The notes: generated by a model from the sequence alone, not told the origin. Counted from the first letter of the stretch, positions 11,345-22,498 are shown. The stretch is DNA of 64,000 nt from Phascolarctos cinereus (GCF_002099425.1 NW_018344068.1:4884001-4948000); one strand, 5' to 3'. Program-made: numbers and translations.

Positions 11345-12105
11345 TTTTAATCGAGCAGCCTCCAGGTCACTTTCCTTCCTTGATTAGGGATTTCATTTTC
11401 TGGTTCCTAGACTTCATCTCAACCCTAATCTCTGGGGCTCCATAATTGGGGCCCTTAATATCCACACTGATGTCTTCTCAAATATTCTGGATTTCTAAGT
11501 TCATCAGCCTCCTTAAGGCCCAAGGTCATCATCTTCTCTGCACCTGTAGCCACCCACAAGGACGGTCCAATCTTATATCCTCACCATCACCTACCATTTT
11601 GCCTCATCATGATCTTGAACTCAGAAATTTTCCACTCCAACCCAAACTTTCTGTTTTTCGATTTTTATTTCTTCCTCATTCCTCCTAAAACTTAATCTTT
11701 GTTTTCCCTATGATTTCTACTCCATCACCTCCATTCTGTTCTCACTTTCCTCTCTTCTAATTCTTGACCCATTAACCAGTTTTACTATGCACTATTTTCT
11801 ACCTTCTAATTCTTGCCTCTGTGTGCTAACATGGCTCATACCTTTCTAAATCCTAACCTTAGGTTGTTACTGACTCATTCCCTTGGTGCTGAATAACAAT
11901 TGGAGGAGTCATTTTACCAACTGGTCCACTAAAAATTCACGTCATCCTTAAATAGACCCTCAATATTTCATAACTGTTTTAAAAGTATTCCTTGATTGAC
12001 TTGCTAATATACTCCCCACAGAAGCTATTGTAGCACTTTTCTTCTTTCCCTGTGCCCCAGCTCTTTAAGCGAAGTTCCTACACACAGTTACTACAGTAAT
12101 AGGAA
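11345..12105 (+). repeat. L2 LINE ORF2, endonuclease-side fragment
   Basis: A frame around 11.45 kb reads GALNIHTDVFSNILD, comparable to the L2 endonuclease block GDFNIHLD. The C-rich, T-rich composition is typical of sense L2 ORF2. It is decayed and has no usable frame. Confidence 0.5.
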
Positions 12106-12109
12106 TAAA

Positions 12110-12330
12110 ATCAATACTAAAAAAGGTCCTCAGAAGAAACAGCATGATACATAGGTGGAGAACCAGGAGAGAGGTGTCATGAAAACCCTGAGAAGAAAGA
12201 GCATACAGAAGGAAAAGGAAATCAATCAACAGTATCAAATGCTATAAAGAGGTCAAGATTGATGAAAGTTGAGAAAAACCTATCCAAATTGGCAGTGGAA
12301 AGATCATTGGATTAGAAATTAGAATCTGAC
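12110..12330 (-). repeat. L2 ORF2 fragment, antisense
   Basis: 'aaccaggagagaggtgtcat' and 'gtatcaaatgctataaagag' correspond to antisense L2 reverse-transcriptase-side sequence. A second, longer antisense L2 near 40.4 kb shows the same order. Confidence 0.55.
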
Positions 12331-12844
12331 AATATTTTGCTAAAAAAAAAAAAACTACACTTGAAACATAAAGGTTACCATAGAATTAAAATGAGATGCT
12401 GGAACGGGAAGTACTATGCTTCAAATGAATTCACGAAAGTATAGGTAGCAATCATTTCAGATAAGGTTAAAAGATTGAACCAGAAAGTCTAGGCTAATGA
12501 AATAAAAACAATACATAATTTGAACACCCCAAATAACATAGTGATGAGGTACTTGAGGGAAAAGTTAATTTAATTAAAAGGAGGAATAGATAGCAAAAGT
12601 ATATTAGATAGAGAACCTCAATGTGTTGCTTTCAGACTTATACAAATCTGACAAGATAGACAACAAAGGATTTAAGGAACTGAATAGAATTTTTAAAAAG
12701 TTAGATATAATAGCTACCTGGCAATTAATGAACAGGAAGAAAATAATCTTTCTCAGCTATACATTGCACCTTTACAAAAACTGACAATGTGCTAGAGCAT
12801 GAAAACTTCATAGGCAAATGCAGAAATGAAAAAAAATACTAATC

Positions 12845-13095
12845 TCATCTTTTACAACATGCTTAGAGCTTGGTCAGACATCAAAGATGCTAGAGTCATC
12901 CACCACCACTAGTCATCCTGACTCGTCTTGCCATTGGACTTCAATGCCTCTGGAAGACAGTGTGAAGTTAACAACTTTGTGCAATTCTGCCTCAGTTAAA
13001 TCCAATTTGCACACAAGTCAAGATGTAACCCGATGATGCCATTGGTCCTTTTCAAAAACAAAGGATGAAGAGCAACAACAATAACAATAACCACA
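12845..13095 (-). repeat. Unnamed marsupial SINE-like repeat, copy 2 (antisense)
   Basis: Reverse-complemented, it matches the copies at 3.8 and 46.3 kb: 'ttgttgttgctcttcatcc', 'aaaaggaccaatggcatc', 'gtgtgcaaattggattta' and 'cattgaagtccaatggc'. It lies inside the old L1. Confidence 0.65.
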
Positions 13096-13872
13096 ATTAT
13101 AATCAATAAAGGGTCTTAGGAGAAAGGATTTAGACAGAGACCAAATAATTCTAAATAATGTCAAAAACAAAACATAGAAAAATTAATTTCATTAAAGAAA
13201 ATAACAAACCAAAACTTTTGGAATGTAGTCAAAGCCATACATGGGGGGAAAGTAGGGATCTAAATAATTTCATCAATAAAAAAGGGAAAGAAGTAAGCTA
13301 ATTGAGTGTGTAAATTTTAAAATAATACTAAAACTCAACAAATAAAAAATCCTAACTGAATATCACAATAGAAATTCTCAAAATCTAAGATGAGATACAA
13401 AGTATTAAATTGATAAAGAAGGAACTATTTTAAAAAATAAGTTAAAAAAGAAGTTAAAAAAGAAAAAAACTATTAGCTAAACTGATAAAATGAATGAGGA
13501 AAACCAAATTGTCAATATGAAAAATATAAAAGGATAATTCACAAGAGAAAAAAAGGAAATCATTGGAAACTATTTTGCCTAATCATCTGCCAATATCATC
13601 AATAAATTAGGCAAAATAGATGAATCACTTTAAAATATAAAATATCCAGAATAACATATCTAAGAAATAAAGAATTTAAATAACTCAACATTAAGAAAAA
13701 TAAATTGAACATGCTATAAAGAAACTTTAAGTGGTGAGACTGAGGAGAGGATTGGGAACTTCAGGACTTGATGGATTTACAAGTGAATTCTATCAAAATT
13801 CAAAGAAAAATTCTAGTATTTCATAAATTGTTTTAAAAAAGGGAGAAATAAGAGATGCAACCAAACTCCTTC

Positions 13873-14130
13873 TATGGGAAGAGAGAAGGGAAGAGAGAAA
13901 GAAAGAGAGACAGACAGAGACAGAGAGACAGACACAGAGACAGACAGAGAAAGAAGCCACTTACTAAATGTTTACTATGTGCAAAGAAGTGTGCCAAGCA
14001 CCTAAACACCACTGATTATACAAATGCAAGCATTAGTCTCTATCCTCAAGGAAGCTTACATTCTAATAGGAGAAAGCTACATAATGCAGAGCTAGAAAGC
14101 AGTGATTTGGAGAAGCAGCTCAGAATTTAA
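13873..14130 (-). repeat. (GA)n microsatellite next to L2 3' end
   Basis: A GA/CAGA-rich tract (to about 13.955 kb) abuts an antisense L2 terminus ('aagtgtgccaagcacctaaa', 'tatcctcaaggaagcttaca'). Together they interrupt the RT-start region of the old L1. Confidence 0.65.
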
Positions 14131-14310
14131 ATCATGAATGGAAGATGACTAGGGCCCTTCTTCAAAACAGTGATCTGGGCATGCAGTCACCCATCAGGAG
14201 AGCAGGGCCTTAGCAAGGAGATTTCTCTAGGGTAAGAGGTAGGTGGCAAACAGAGGAGATAGAGTCTAGAAAACATTGGAGTCTTTTCTTAAAGAGTGCT
14301 CCATGGATGT

Positions 14311-14455
14311 GGCAGCTAGGTGGTACAGCAGATAGAGAACCAGCCCTGGAGTCAAGAGGACATGAGTTCCAATCTGGCCTTAGACCAGACACTTGACACT
14401 TACTAGCTGTGTGACCCTGGGCAACTCACTTAACCCCATTGCCTTAAAAAAAAGT
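14311..14455 (+). repeat. Marsupial tRNA-type SINE
   Basis: A near-canonical copy: 'ggcagctaggtggtacagca', 'ggagtcaagaggacatgagt', 'actagctgtgtgaccctggg', and an A-rich end. Low divergence suggests it is younger than the L1 around it. The flanks share 'agtgctc', a possible target duplication. Confidence 0.9.
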
Positions 14456-15161
14456 GCTCAAGGGCACTAAAACTGGAGTCAATAATCAGGAGAGTGGAAC
14501 TTCAGGGAGGAGATTTCTCTAGGGTACGAAGGCAGCTGGTGAGAAGAAGTCTACCTTGGAGAATGTGCTGAGGTCACACACCCTGCCCAGCTGACAGGAC
14601 ACATTTCCATATGGCTATGTAAACTTCCTTCTATCAACTGAAAAACAAGTCTGACAAAACATGGCCTTATTACCTGAACAGAGCAAAGCAGAGGAAGTAC
14701 ACAATATACCAAGATCTTTATTGACTAAATTATTAATGAAGAGATTTCACCAATATATTAAAAGATTACATACTATGACTTGAATTTATACCAGAAATAT
14801 AGGTCTGTTTAAATATTAAGAAAACCATAAATGTAATAGATCATATTAATAACAATACCACTAAAATACATTATTATACCAATAAATATGGAAAAGGCCT
14901 TTTCAAGATACAATACTTCTTTATGTTAAAAAAATCCACACATACATAAAATTAGACCATTTCTTACTATGGCAAATAATAATAATCTAAAAGCTGTCAT
15001 TATCTATAGTGGAGAAATACTAGAGCTCTTTCCCAATAAGATCAGAGGTAAATAAAAGACAGCTATTGTTACCACCATTATCTGATATAATTCTGGAAAT
15101 GTTATCTATAGCAATAAGACAAGAAAAAAAATTGAAGGAGTAAGACTAGTCAAAGAGGAAA

Positions 15162-15176
15162 TAAGACTCGCTTTTT
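15162..15176 (+). repeat. Left target-site duplication of HAL1-like element
   Basis: The 15-base 'taagactcgcttttt' is repeated exactly on the far side of the 2.89-kb insert. It comes from the old L1's RT codons just before FADD. Confidence 0.85.
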
Positions 15177-16239
15177 TTTTAAATATAAATTTATTTATTT
15201 CTAGTTTTCAACATTCCCTTCCACAAGTTTTTGAGTTCCAAATTTTCACCCCATCTCCCCCCTCCCCCCAACCCAAGATGTCATGCATTCTGAATATCCC
15301 TTCCCCTACTCTGTCTTCTCTTCTATCTCTCTCCCCTTCTCTTATCCCCTTCCCCTTCTATTTTCCTCTAGGGCAGGATAGACTTCTGTACCCCATTTCC
15401 TATATTTATTTCCCAGTAGCATGTGAAAACATTTTTTTAAACATATGTTTTTAAAACTTTAGGTTTCAAATTTTCTCTCTTCCTCCCTCCCCACCCACCC
15501 TCATTGAAAAGGCAAGCAACTCAATATAAGTTGTACATGTGCAATTATGCAAAACACGTCCATAGTAGACATGTTGTGAAAAACTAACTCTATTTCCCTT
15601 AATCCTATCTTGCCCTCCCATTTATTCTATTCTTTCTTTTGATCCTGTCTCTCCTCAGAAGTATTTACTTCTGATTAACCCCTTTCCCAATCTGCCCTCC
15701 TCTCTATCATCCCCTGCTCTCTTGTCCCCTTTCCCCCTATTTTCCTGTAGGGTAAGACAGATTTCCATACCCAATTGAATGTGTATGTTATTCCCTCCTT
15801 AAGCCAAATCCTATGAGAATAAGATTCACTCATTCCCTCTCACCTTCCCCTGTTTCCCCTTCCACTGTAAGAGACTTTTCTGTTGTTTTTTTTGTGAGAT
15901 AATTTACCCCATTCTACCTCTCCCTTTCTTCTTCTCCAGTATAATCCTCTCTCATCCCTTAATTTTATTCTCCAGATATGACCCCTTAATCTTCAACTCA
16001 CCCTGTGCCCTCTAGTATATCTACATATACATACATATAATTTTTTTCCTCCAACTACCCTGATACTGACAAAGGTCTCATAAGTTATAAATATCATCTT
16101 TCCATGCAGGAATGTAAACAGTTCAATCTTAATAAGTCTCTTATGATTTCTCTTTCCTGTTTACCTCTTCATGTTCCACTTGAGTCCTGTATTTGAAAGT
16201 CAAATTTTCTATTCAGCTCTCTTTTCATCAGAATGCTTG

Positions 16240-16760
16240 AAAGTCCTCTATTTCACTGAATGACCATTTTTTCCCCTGAAGGATTATACTCAGTTTTGCT
16301 GGGTAGGTGATTCTTGGTTGTAATCCTATCTCCTTTGCCCTCTGGAATATTATATTCCATGCCCTGCGGTCCTTTAATGTAGAAGCTGCTAAATCTTGTG
16401 TTATCCTGATTGTGTTCCCACAGTACTTGAACTGTTTCCTTCTGGCAGCTTGTAATATTTTCTCCTTGACCTGGGAACTCTGGAATTTGGCTACAATATT
16501 CCTAGGAGTTTTCCTTTGGGGATCTCTTTCAGGAGGAGATCTGTGGATTCTTTCAATTTCTATTTTGCCCTCTGGTTCTAATATATCAGGGCAGTTTTCC
16601 TTGATAATTTCTTGAAAGATGATGTCTAGGCTCTTTTTTGCTCATGGCTTTCAGATAGTCCAATAATTTTTAAATTCTCTCTCCTGGATCTATTTTCCAG
16701 GTCAGTTGTTTTTCCAATGAGATATTTCACAGTTTTCTAATTTTTCATTCTTTTGGATTT
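16240..16760 (-). pseudogene. ORF1 RRM and C-terminal domain remnant of the HAL1-like element
   Basis: Downstream of the open coiled-coil part, minus-strand frames read DLENRSRRENLKIIGLSES (the start of the L1 ORF1 RRM domain). After frame changes comes a block containing IRITQDLAASTLKDRRAWN and then PAKLSIILQGKKWSFSEIED, the L1 ORF1 C-terminal domain. At least two frame breaks and several stops separate these pieces, so no complete ORF1 protein is made. Confidence 0.75.
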
Positions 16761-16762
16761 GT

Positions 16763-17209
16763 TTACTGTGTCTGATTTCTCATAAAGTCACTATCTTCCA
16801 ATTGCTCTATTCTAATTTTTAAGGAAGTATTTTCTTCAGTAAGCTTTTGGACTTCCTTTTCCATCTGGCCAATTTTGCTTTTTAGGGCATTTTTCTCCTC
16901 ATTGGCTTTTTGGACCTCTTTTGCCATTTGGGTTAGGCTATTTTTTAAGGTGTTATTTTCTTCAGTATTTTTTTGGGTCTCCTTTAGCATCACTCTCAGT
17001 TTTTCCTCTACTTCTCTAACTTGCTTCTCAAAATCGTTTTTGAGCTCTTCCATGGCCTGGGACCAATTCATATTTTTCTTGGAGGCTTTGGATGTAGGGG
17101 CTTTGACTTTGTTGTCTTCTTCTGGTTGTATATTTTGGTCTTCTTTTTCACCAAAGTAAGATAATATAGTCTGACTCTTTTTGCGCTGCTTGCTCATGAT
17201 CCCGGCCAA
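16763..17209 (-). pseudogene. L1-type ORF1p N-terminal half (open, 148 aa), HAL1-like element
   Basis: ORF1p of L1 is an RNA-binding chaperone that trimerises through a coiled coil. The open frame starts MAGIMSKQRKK; the internal Met (17197) is the likelier natural start because MSKQ leads straight into the conserved N-terminus. Residues about 45-140 are a heptad-rich coiled coil (MEELKNDF ... TSLKIRIEQLED). Near the start the motif QTILSYFG, flanked by lysines, resembles a PCNA-interacting box. The frame ends before the RRM domain, so only the N-terminal half is open here. Antisense open frames over this block are shadows. Confidence 0.8.
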
Positions 17210-18063
17210 TTACTTGAGTTTTAAACTCTTTGTTAAGGTACGAATCTGCTTCCAATGTGGAGAATGTACTGTCCCAAGCTTCGGGGGTTTGTACAGCTGT
17301 TTTCAGAGATACTTGTAGGGACCTGTAAATTTTCAGTTCTTCCAAGGTGGTATGATAAGGGGCAAGGTGTTTACTCCTTTCCTGGCCTGTGACTACAAGT
17401 ACTCCTTTCTGTCCTGTAACTGTGAAGAGGGGCTACTCTCCACAATCACTACAAGCTCCACCAAGCCAGCGCTCCTCCTCACCCCAGCACCGCTGCCCAG
17501 AACTGTGGCCCAGATCCAAACGGGCAAAGGAAGAGATTCCTGCCTCAGCACTGGCAAAGAGATCGCTGCAATCCCTCTCTGATCAGCCACTGGATTCCCC
17601 CTCAGTCTGTGGGCCCGAAGCTGGGGAACCAGCTTCCCCCCACAGGGCCAAGCTCTTGGGGAATGGAGCTGAAACCCTGCCTTCCTTTCTCAGGCACCGA
17701 CAGAAACAGACTTTTCCCACTGACCTTCTAATTTGTCTTTGGCATTGGTGGATTGAGGAGTCTGGAAACCTCCACAGCTGCCCGAGATTCAGTCCTCTGA
17801 GGCCTGCTCCAGGTTTGCTGCAGCCTGCATGCCCACGCTTTGCCCTGTGCACCCACACTGCCCTGCGCTCCCAGCCCAGCGCGACACACCTTTCTGATCA
17901 ATCATCCACATTGTCTTGGGCTGGAAATTTGTTTCACTCTGTCTTTTTGTGGGTTCTGCTGCTTCAGAATTTGTTTAGAGCCATTTTTTATGAGTATTTG
18001 GAGGGGTTTGGAGGAGAGCTCAAGTAAGTCACTGCTTTCACTCCGCCATCTTGGCTCCGCCTC
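17210..18063 (-). promoter_or_regulatory. L1/HAL1-type 5' UTR with internal promoter region
   Basis: About 850 bases of GC-richer sequence precede ORF1. The YY1-type site (CAAGATGGCGG on the minus strand, plus-strand 18043-18053) lies within about 20 bases of the element's 5' end, where YY1 directs initiation in human L1. The length and composition fit a full 5' UTR. Promoter activity is inferred, not shown. A 212-codon plus-strand open frame over this region has no coding support. Confidence 0.65.
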
Positions 18064-18078
18064 TAAGACTCGCTTTTT
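18064..18078 (+). repeat. Right target-site duplication of HAL1-like element
   Basis: Exact second copy of 'taagactcgcttttt'. Directly after it the old L1 continues with 'gcagatgac', the ADD codons of the RT motif. Confidence 0.85.
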
Positions 18079-18810
18079 GCAGATGACAGGATGGTGTAGT
18101 TATAGAATCCTAGAAACAGTGATTTCAATAGCATAATAGGATATGAAATAAACCCACAAAAATCATCAGGTTTTCTGCATATTACCAACAAAACAGCAGT
18201 ACAAAATGGGGGTGGGGAAATCCCATTCAAATTAACTGCAGAATGTATATGTCTATTTCTAGAGTCCAGTTACCAACCCTTTCCCAGAAATTATATTAAT
18301 AAAAGAACAAAATACTGCTTATAGAAACAAATACAGACCCAACTAACTGAAGGATATTAACTACTCATGGTTAATCCATGTTAATATAATAACAATAATA
18401 CTAAGTTAGTTTACATATTCAGTATTACACAATTCAAAAGGTTACTTTATAAAGCAAAAAAAAACTACCTATCTAAAGGAACAAAAGATCAAAATATTAA
18501 AGGTAAATAATGAAAAGAGAATTTAGATAAAATAGACTATTTTGATTACCTAAAATTGAAAAGTTTCCACACAAACAAAATCAATATAATTAAAGAGGAA
18601 AGAACTGATAGGGAAAATCTTTGTAGCAAATTTCTCCAGATGTCTCCAAGACATACATGAAATTGATAAATGTATAAGAAAAAGCCATTTCTCAATAAAT
18701 AAAAGGTCAAACTCTCAACAGCCATTTGGTTAAAAAAATGCTTCAAAACACTGATAAGAGAAATGTAAATAAAAATAACTTGGGATTCCACCTTATACCC
18801 ATCACATTGC

Positions 18811-18815
<5 letters not shown>

Positions 18816-18909
<94 letters not shown>
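18816..18909. repeat. (AT)n-(GT)n compound microsatellite
   Basis: About 28 AT units run directly into GT units with TATG interruptions, inside the old L1 ORF2 C-terminal region. Confidence 0.95.
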
Positions 18910-19689
18910 ATGAAATACGGAAAATGACAATTGTTAGAGGAGAGCACATTGATGCACTATTGATTGAGCTATAAATTTGTACAGCCATTCTAGAAAACTA
19001 TTGAGACCTATACTAAAAAAGTCACTAAGTTATATATTCACTTCAAACCAGTGATATTACTGCACACATATACCCCAAAGAGATAAAAACCAAAGAGAGA
19101 AAGAACCCATGTGTACAAAGAATGGAAAGTAGAGTCCTCATCAATTAGAAGATGATTAAAATTATGGTATATAAATATAATATAATAGTATTACAGTATA
19201 AAATTATGAAAAATCAAATTTATAGATGTCTAGGAAGATTCGTATGAACTGATATAAAGTGAAGTTATCAGAACAAAAAAAAATATACGCTTTGACTACA
19301 ATATTGCAAAGACGATGTTGAAAAAGACTTCAAAAGACAGATTGGTGCATTAACCAATCCTGACTTTGAGAGGGCCAATAATGATGTATGCACCCCTCGA
19401 CAGAGAAATGATTGGCTTGAGTTGGAGAATGAGGCCCATATTTCAGATGTTATCAATATACCACCAATGTGTTTTGCTTGGTTATACTGATCCGTTACCA
19501 CAGAGGGCTTTTATTTGGGAAGGGGAAGGTTTGGAGATAGATGGGTGGTATAGTGTTCCTGATGAACAAAAATTAAAAAGGAAAAAGAAAGAAATAAAAC
19601 AGCACTATATGAAACATAAAAAAAAACTCCGAGGAGAACAGAAAAGAATTCAGAAGGGGATATAAACAGAGCTATGTCGGTACTTCCAC

Positions 19690-20790
19690 TTTACATTTAA
19701 ATGATATTAAAATTATATGTAATAGATTCATGATTTTATATGTAATCATCTTTTTGCAATCTTTGCATATGGAAATGTTCATGTGTTTTGGTTTTCTAGT
19801 TTAAAAAAATCTGTTTTTGTGATATTTTCAGTGCTCTCAGTGTTCAGTATCTTTAGATTCTTTTCCTAAAGAATGTATCCATGATACATACGCACATGAC
19901 TTTTCTATAGCTTAAAAGCCTTTGTCCTCTTTTTTTCTTTAATCCTGAACCATATTTTCCAACATAATTACTTTTGTCACCGTCTCCTATGGCCATCTCT
20001 GTATTGAAATCAATGATCATTAAAGTAGATGTTGACTTGTATTAGAACATCTTACTGCATTCTTTGTAGATTTTCTGCACCTTTTCGTGTTAGACAACAG
20101 ATGGTACCTTAAGCTGGAATTAGCTCCTTGGTGGTCTATTTTGCTTATGCTTCTCAGAAGCAGTGCAATACAAGATGACCAAGTGCCCTGTGAAATCCTG
20201 GTTCCCATTGCCTTTGGATGCAAAATAGAACTAACTTTACTAACTTCTTTTTTTTCCCTCTTGGAGAAGAACCTCTGAGTCATTTCACTGTAATTTCCTT
20301 GTATCTTCTGGTTTCATTTAGAGTGAGAATGTCAATATTGATGTTATGCTGTTCCTTTAGTATCATGACTTGTTAGTCATTGGACTAGGATTTCACATTT
20401 TTAGTACCAACAGATAATAGATGTTTATAGAAGGTTTAAAAAGCCATGTGATTTTTTTTTTCATGCATTCTGTTGCGGTCACTATAGACACATAAGAGAG
20501 TGATGGAGAGCAATTTGGTGTTGTTCTGTCTTTCATACTTTTACCATGGCCAGAGAATTCATTACCTAGTGGCCCTCTTCTGGAGGATGTACCTCCTTGT
20601 ACCCGGTTATGCTCCTCTTCAGAAAGCAGCGGCAGTCTGTTGCCAGAACCAGACTTGAAGACTTTCCAGCATGGTAAAACTAGCCAGAGCTTACGTTCCA
20701 TTGGCATAACCATTAAGAACTCAAGGTCACCTCCATGTCACAATGAGGTATCAGAGCATGACTTCTGTGCACAATAATATATGGCAATAA
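19690..20790 (-). repeat. RTE-type LINE, 5' part, antisense
   Basis: Reading the minus strand, a 5' UTR-like stretch ('gaggtgaccttgagttct', 'agctctggctagttttacc') is followed by decayed endonuclease frames. These include GDGDKSNYVGKYGSGLKKKRGQ and CIMDTFFRKR, which match the RTE/BovB endonuclease block (GDFNAKVG ... GKYGLG..NERGQRL). Only the 5' part is present and the frames are broken. Confidence 0.6.
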
Positions 20791-20819
20791 AACTCAGGTT
20801 GAATATAATGGACGAAATT

Positions 20820-21910
20820 TATGTTATCTTATTAAAGATTTTAAAATTATTTTTATTCTGACCTTAAAAGGAGCATTTACATTTATACAACAGAATACAA
20901 GTAAAGGATTATAGATGACACTGAATATCCACTTTATACTACTCATTTTTTTAAAGGATATAACACAGTCTATACATAACTTTCAAAACTGCCTTGTTGG
21001 TCTGTGTTTCCTCCAGATGTTTCAATGGTTCTCTTCTTTATTTTTTTTTGCATCATTACTGTTACACTCTCCATCCCGCCCCCCCCATCCTCTGTTCACA
21101 CCATTCCATCAATTAAAAAAAAAGACAGAGGAGGTGAGAGGAAGTCATGTGACAAAAAAAAAAGTCAAACACAGTGAATCCCCACCATGGCCTTGGCCAA
21201 AAATGGATGTCGCTTTTTGCACTTTGAGTCCATCACCTTTCTGTCAGGAATTGAGTATCATATTTCATTAAGATCCTCTGAAGATGTGACTAGGCATTGC
21301 ATTGACCCTTAGATTCTGGTTTCCTTCCATCTCCTCCATAGGATGGTTGTTTTTTCTTGTGACAATTCCCTCCTTGGTATTTTCACCATTCTCCCTCTCA
21401 ACTCCATCTTCTTCTCCCTATCTGTATTTGTTTCCCTGTTGAATCTGATATATTCTTATCCCAAACTGCATATGTGTGTTGTACTCCCCTTTGTCCATGT
21501 CAGATAAATCAGGTTCATCCCATTTCTGCTCCCCTACCCTTTCTTCCATGTTTGTATGGACTTCTCATACATTCCATTTATGAGAAGTAGCAAAATCCAT
21601 CACCCTTCTTCCTTTTTAACACTAACTTATTCCCTTTGCCCTCCCTTTACTTTCTTCTCTCCAAAGAGAACCAATCTCCCTCACATCCTCTGGCTTTCTT
21701 GTTTACCTTGCTTAATACTGTTTAGAGACATCAAGCAAGCTTCTAAAGGGACATGTTTCATCTCCCCGTGTTAGAATGCCGGCAAATTATTATCATACTT
21801 CTAATTGCTCAATTAGGTTACTATTGACTCTTGTGTTTGTATTTCAAAGTTCACAAGTTCAAAGTTCTTTTCCTCAGGAATGTTTGTTAAAGTTCAAACA
21901 CACAACCTTC
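20820..21910 (-). repeat. L1/HAL1-like 3' region, antisense, older copy
   Basis: C- and T-rich on this strand with the same style and block order as the 3' part of the HAL1-like element. 'tttgtatttcaaagttcaca' followed by 'cctcaggaatgtttgtta' is comparable to 'tgtatttgaaagtcaaattt' and 'catcagaatgcttgaaagtc' there. It is more diverged. The call rests on pattern similarity by eye. Confidence 0.45.
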
Positions 21911-22039
21911 TGTTCTTTTAACAGAGTGTGGGAGACTCCGACACAGATAGAAAGAAACTCAGATACACACAGACACAGGCACACAGACACAAAGCACTAG
22001 TTCTACCAAGTAGAACTCATGTGGTGTGGTTTTTAGTTC

Positions 22040-22260
22040 TCGTGCCATCACCTCACCTCACACTTTCCTCTGGACTCCATTCAGTTTGTCAGTCTTTCCT
22101 AAAATGTGGCACCTAGAAATGAATACAGTACTCTAGAATGTAGTCTAATCAGGGTCAGAGGCAAGAGGGAGAAAGCAAAGAGAAGAAAGACTGTCACTCT
22201 CCTCATTCTGGACATCATATTTCTTTTAATAATGCTTCAGTTTCGAATGAACCATAAAAG
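22040..22260 (-). repeat. L3/CR1 LINE, antisense, left piece
   Basis: 'cctaaaatgtggcacctaga', 'tactctagaatgtagtcta' and 'ctcctcattctggacatcat' follow the antisense 3' region of L3/CR1. The rest of the element continues beyond the L1 insertion, at 24.8-25.2 kb. Confidence 0.6.
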
Positions 22261-22264
22261 AAGT

Positions 22265-22495
22265 TGTGCAAGGTACTGGACTGTGATCCGGCCTCTGAGT
22301 CAGAAAGACAGGGGTTCAAATCCCGCCTCCAACATATCCTAGCTGTGGGACATTGGGCAAGTCACTTTAAGCTCTCAGTGTTCTAGACAAATCTCTAAGG
22401 CTACAAGTTGCAGAAAAGTTGCTATTCTGTAATGGTAGAAGAGTTTCCCACTCAGGAATTCCCTATATAAGTGAAATCATAGGACCAGATTACAC
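22265..22495 (+). repeat. tRNA-type SINE with 3' tail family
   Basis: 'ggactgtgatccggcctctg', 'gggttcaaatcccgcctcc' and 'ttgggcaagtcacttta' are followed by the tail ending 'tgaaatcataggaccagatt', shared with the 4.1-kb copy. It lies inside the antisense L3/CR1. Confidence 0.75.
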
Positions 22496-22498
22496 CAT

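Larger units (their letters stand above)
15177..18063 (-). mobile_element. HAL1-like (half-L1) retrotransposon, 5'-complete
   Basis: On the minus strand it begins 'ggcggagccaagatggcgg', the classic L1 5' start with a YY1-type CAAGATGG site. About 850 bases of GC-richer 5' UTR follow, then ORF1 with a coiled coil, then RRM and C-terminal-domain remnants. After those come about 1.05 kb of non-coding purine-rich 3' sequence and a short A tail. No ORF2 sequence is present between ORF1 and the tail. The 15-base target duplications on both sides show it was inserted as one unit rather than being two fragments. HAL1 elements are described from several mammals; calling this one HAL1-like is inference from its layout. 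Confidence 0.8.
12330..19650 (+). repeat. Old, long sense L1 (ORF2 and 3' UTR), heavily interrupted
   Basis: Pieces in sense order are: endonuclease side (about 12.33-12.84 kb); linker and RT start with GLDGFTSEFYQ near 13.76 kb; RT domain (14.68-15.18 kb) ending EGVRLVKEEIRLAF; continuation (18.06-18.8 kb) starting at the FADD codons; the C-terminal block (18.9-19.3 kb) and 3' UTR to an A-rich end. Stops and frameshifts are many, so it is inactive. It has been entered by SINE-like repeats, an L2 piece, the HAL1-like element and microsatellites. Confidence 0.75.

Noticed and set aside
17389-18027. 212-codon plus-strand open frame, the longest after the LINE ORF2 remnant
   Set aside because: It is the exact antisense of the HAL1-like 5' UTR, is bounded by the element, has no domain I recognise, and high GC explains its lack of stops.
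18546-18988. Frames rich in IYIY and HTHT or CVCV
   Set aside because: They are read through the (AT)n-(GT)n microsatellite inside an old L1.
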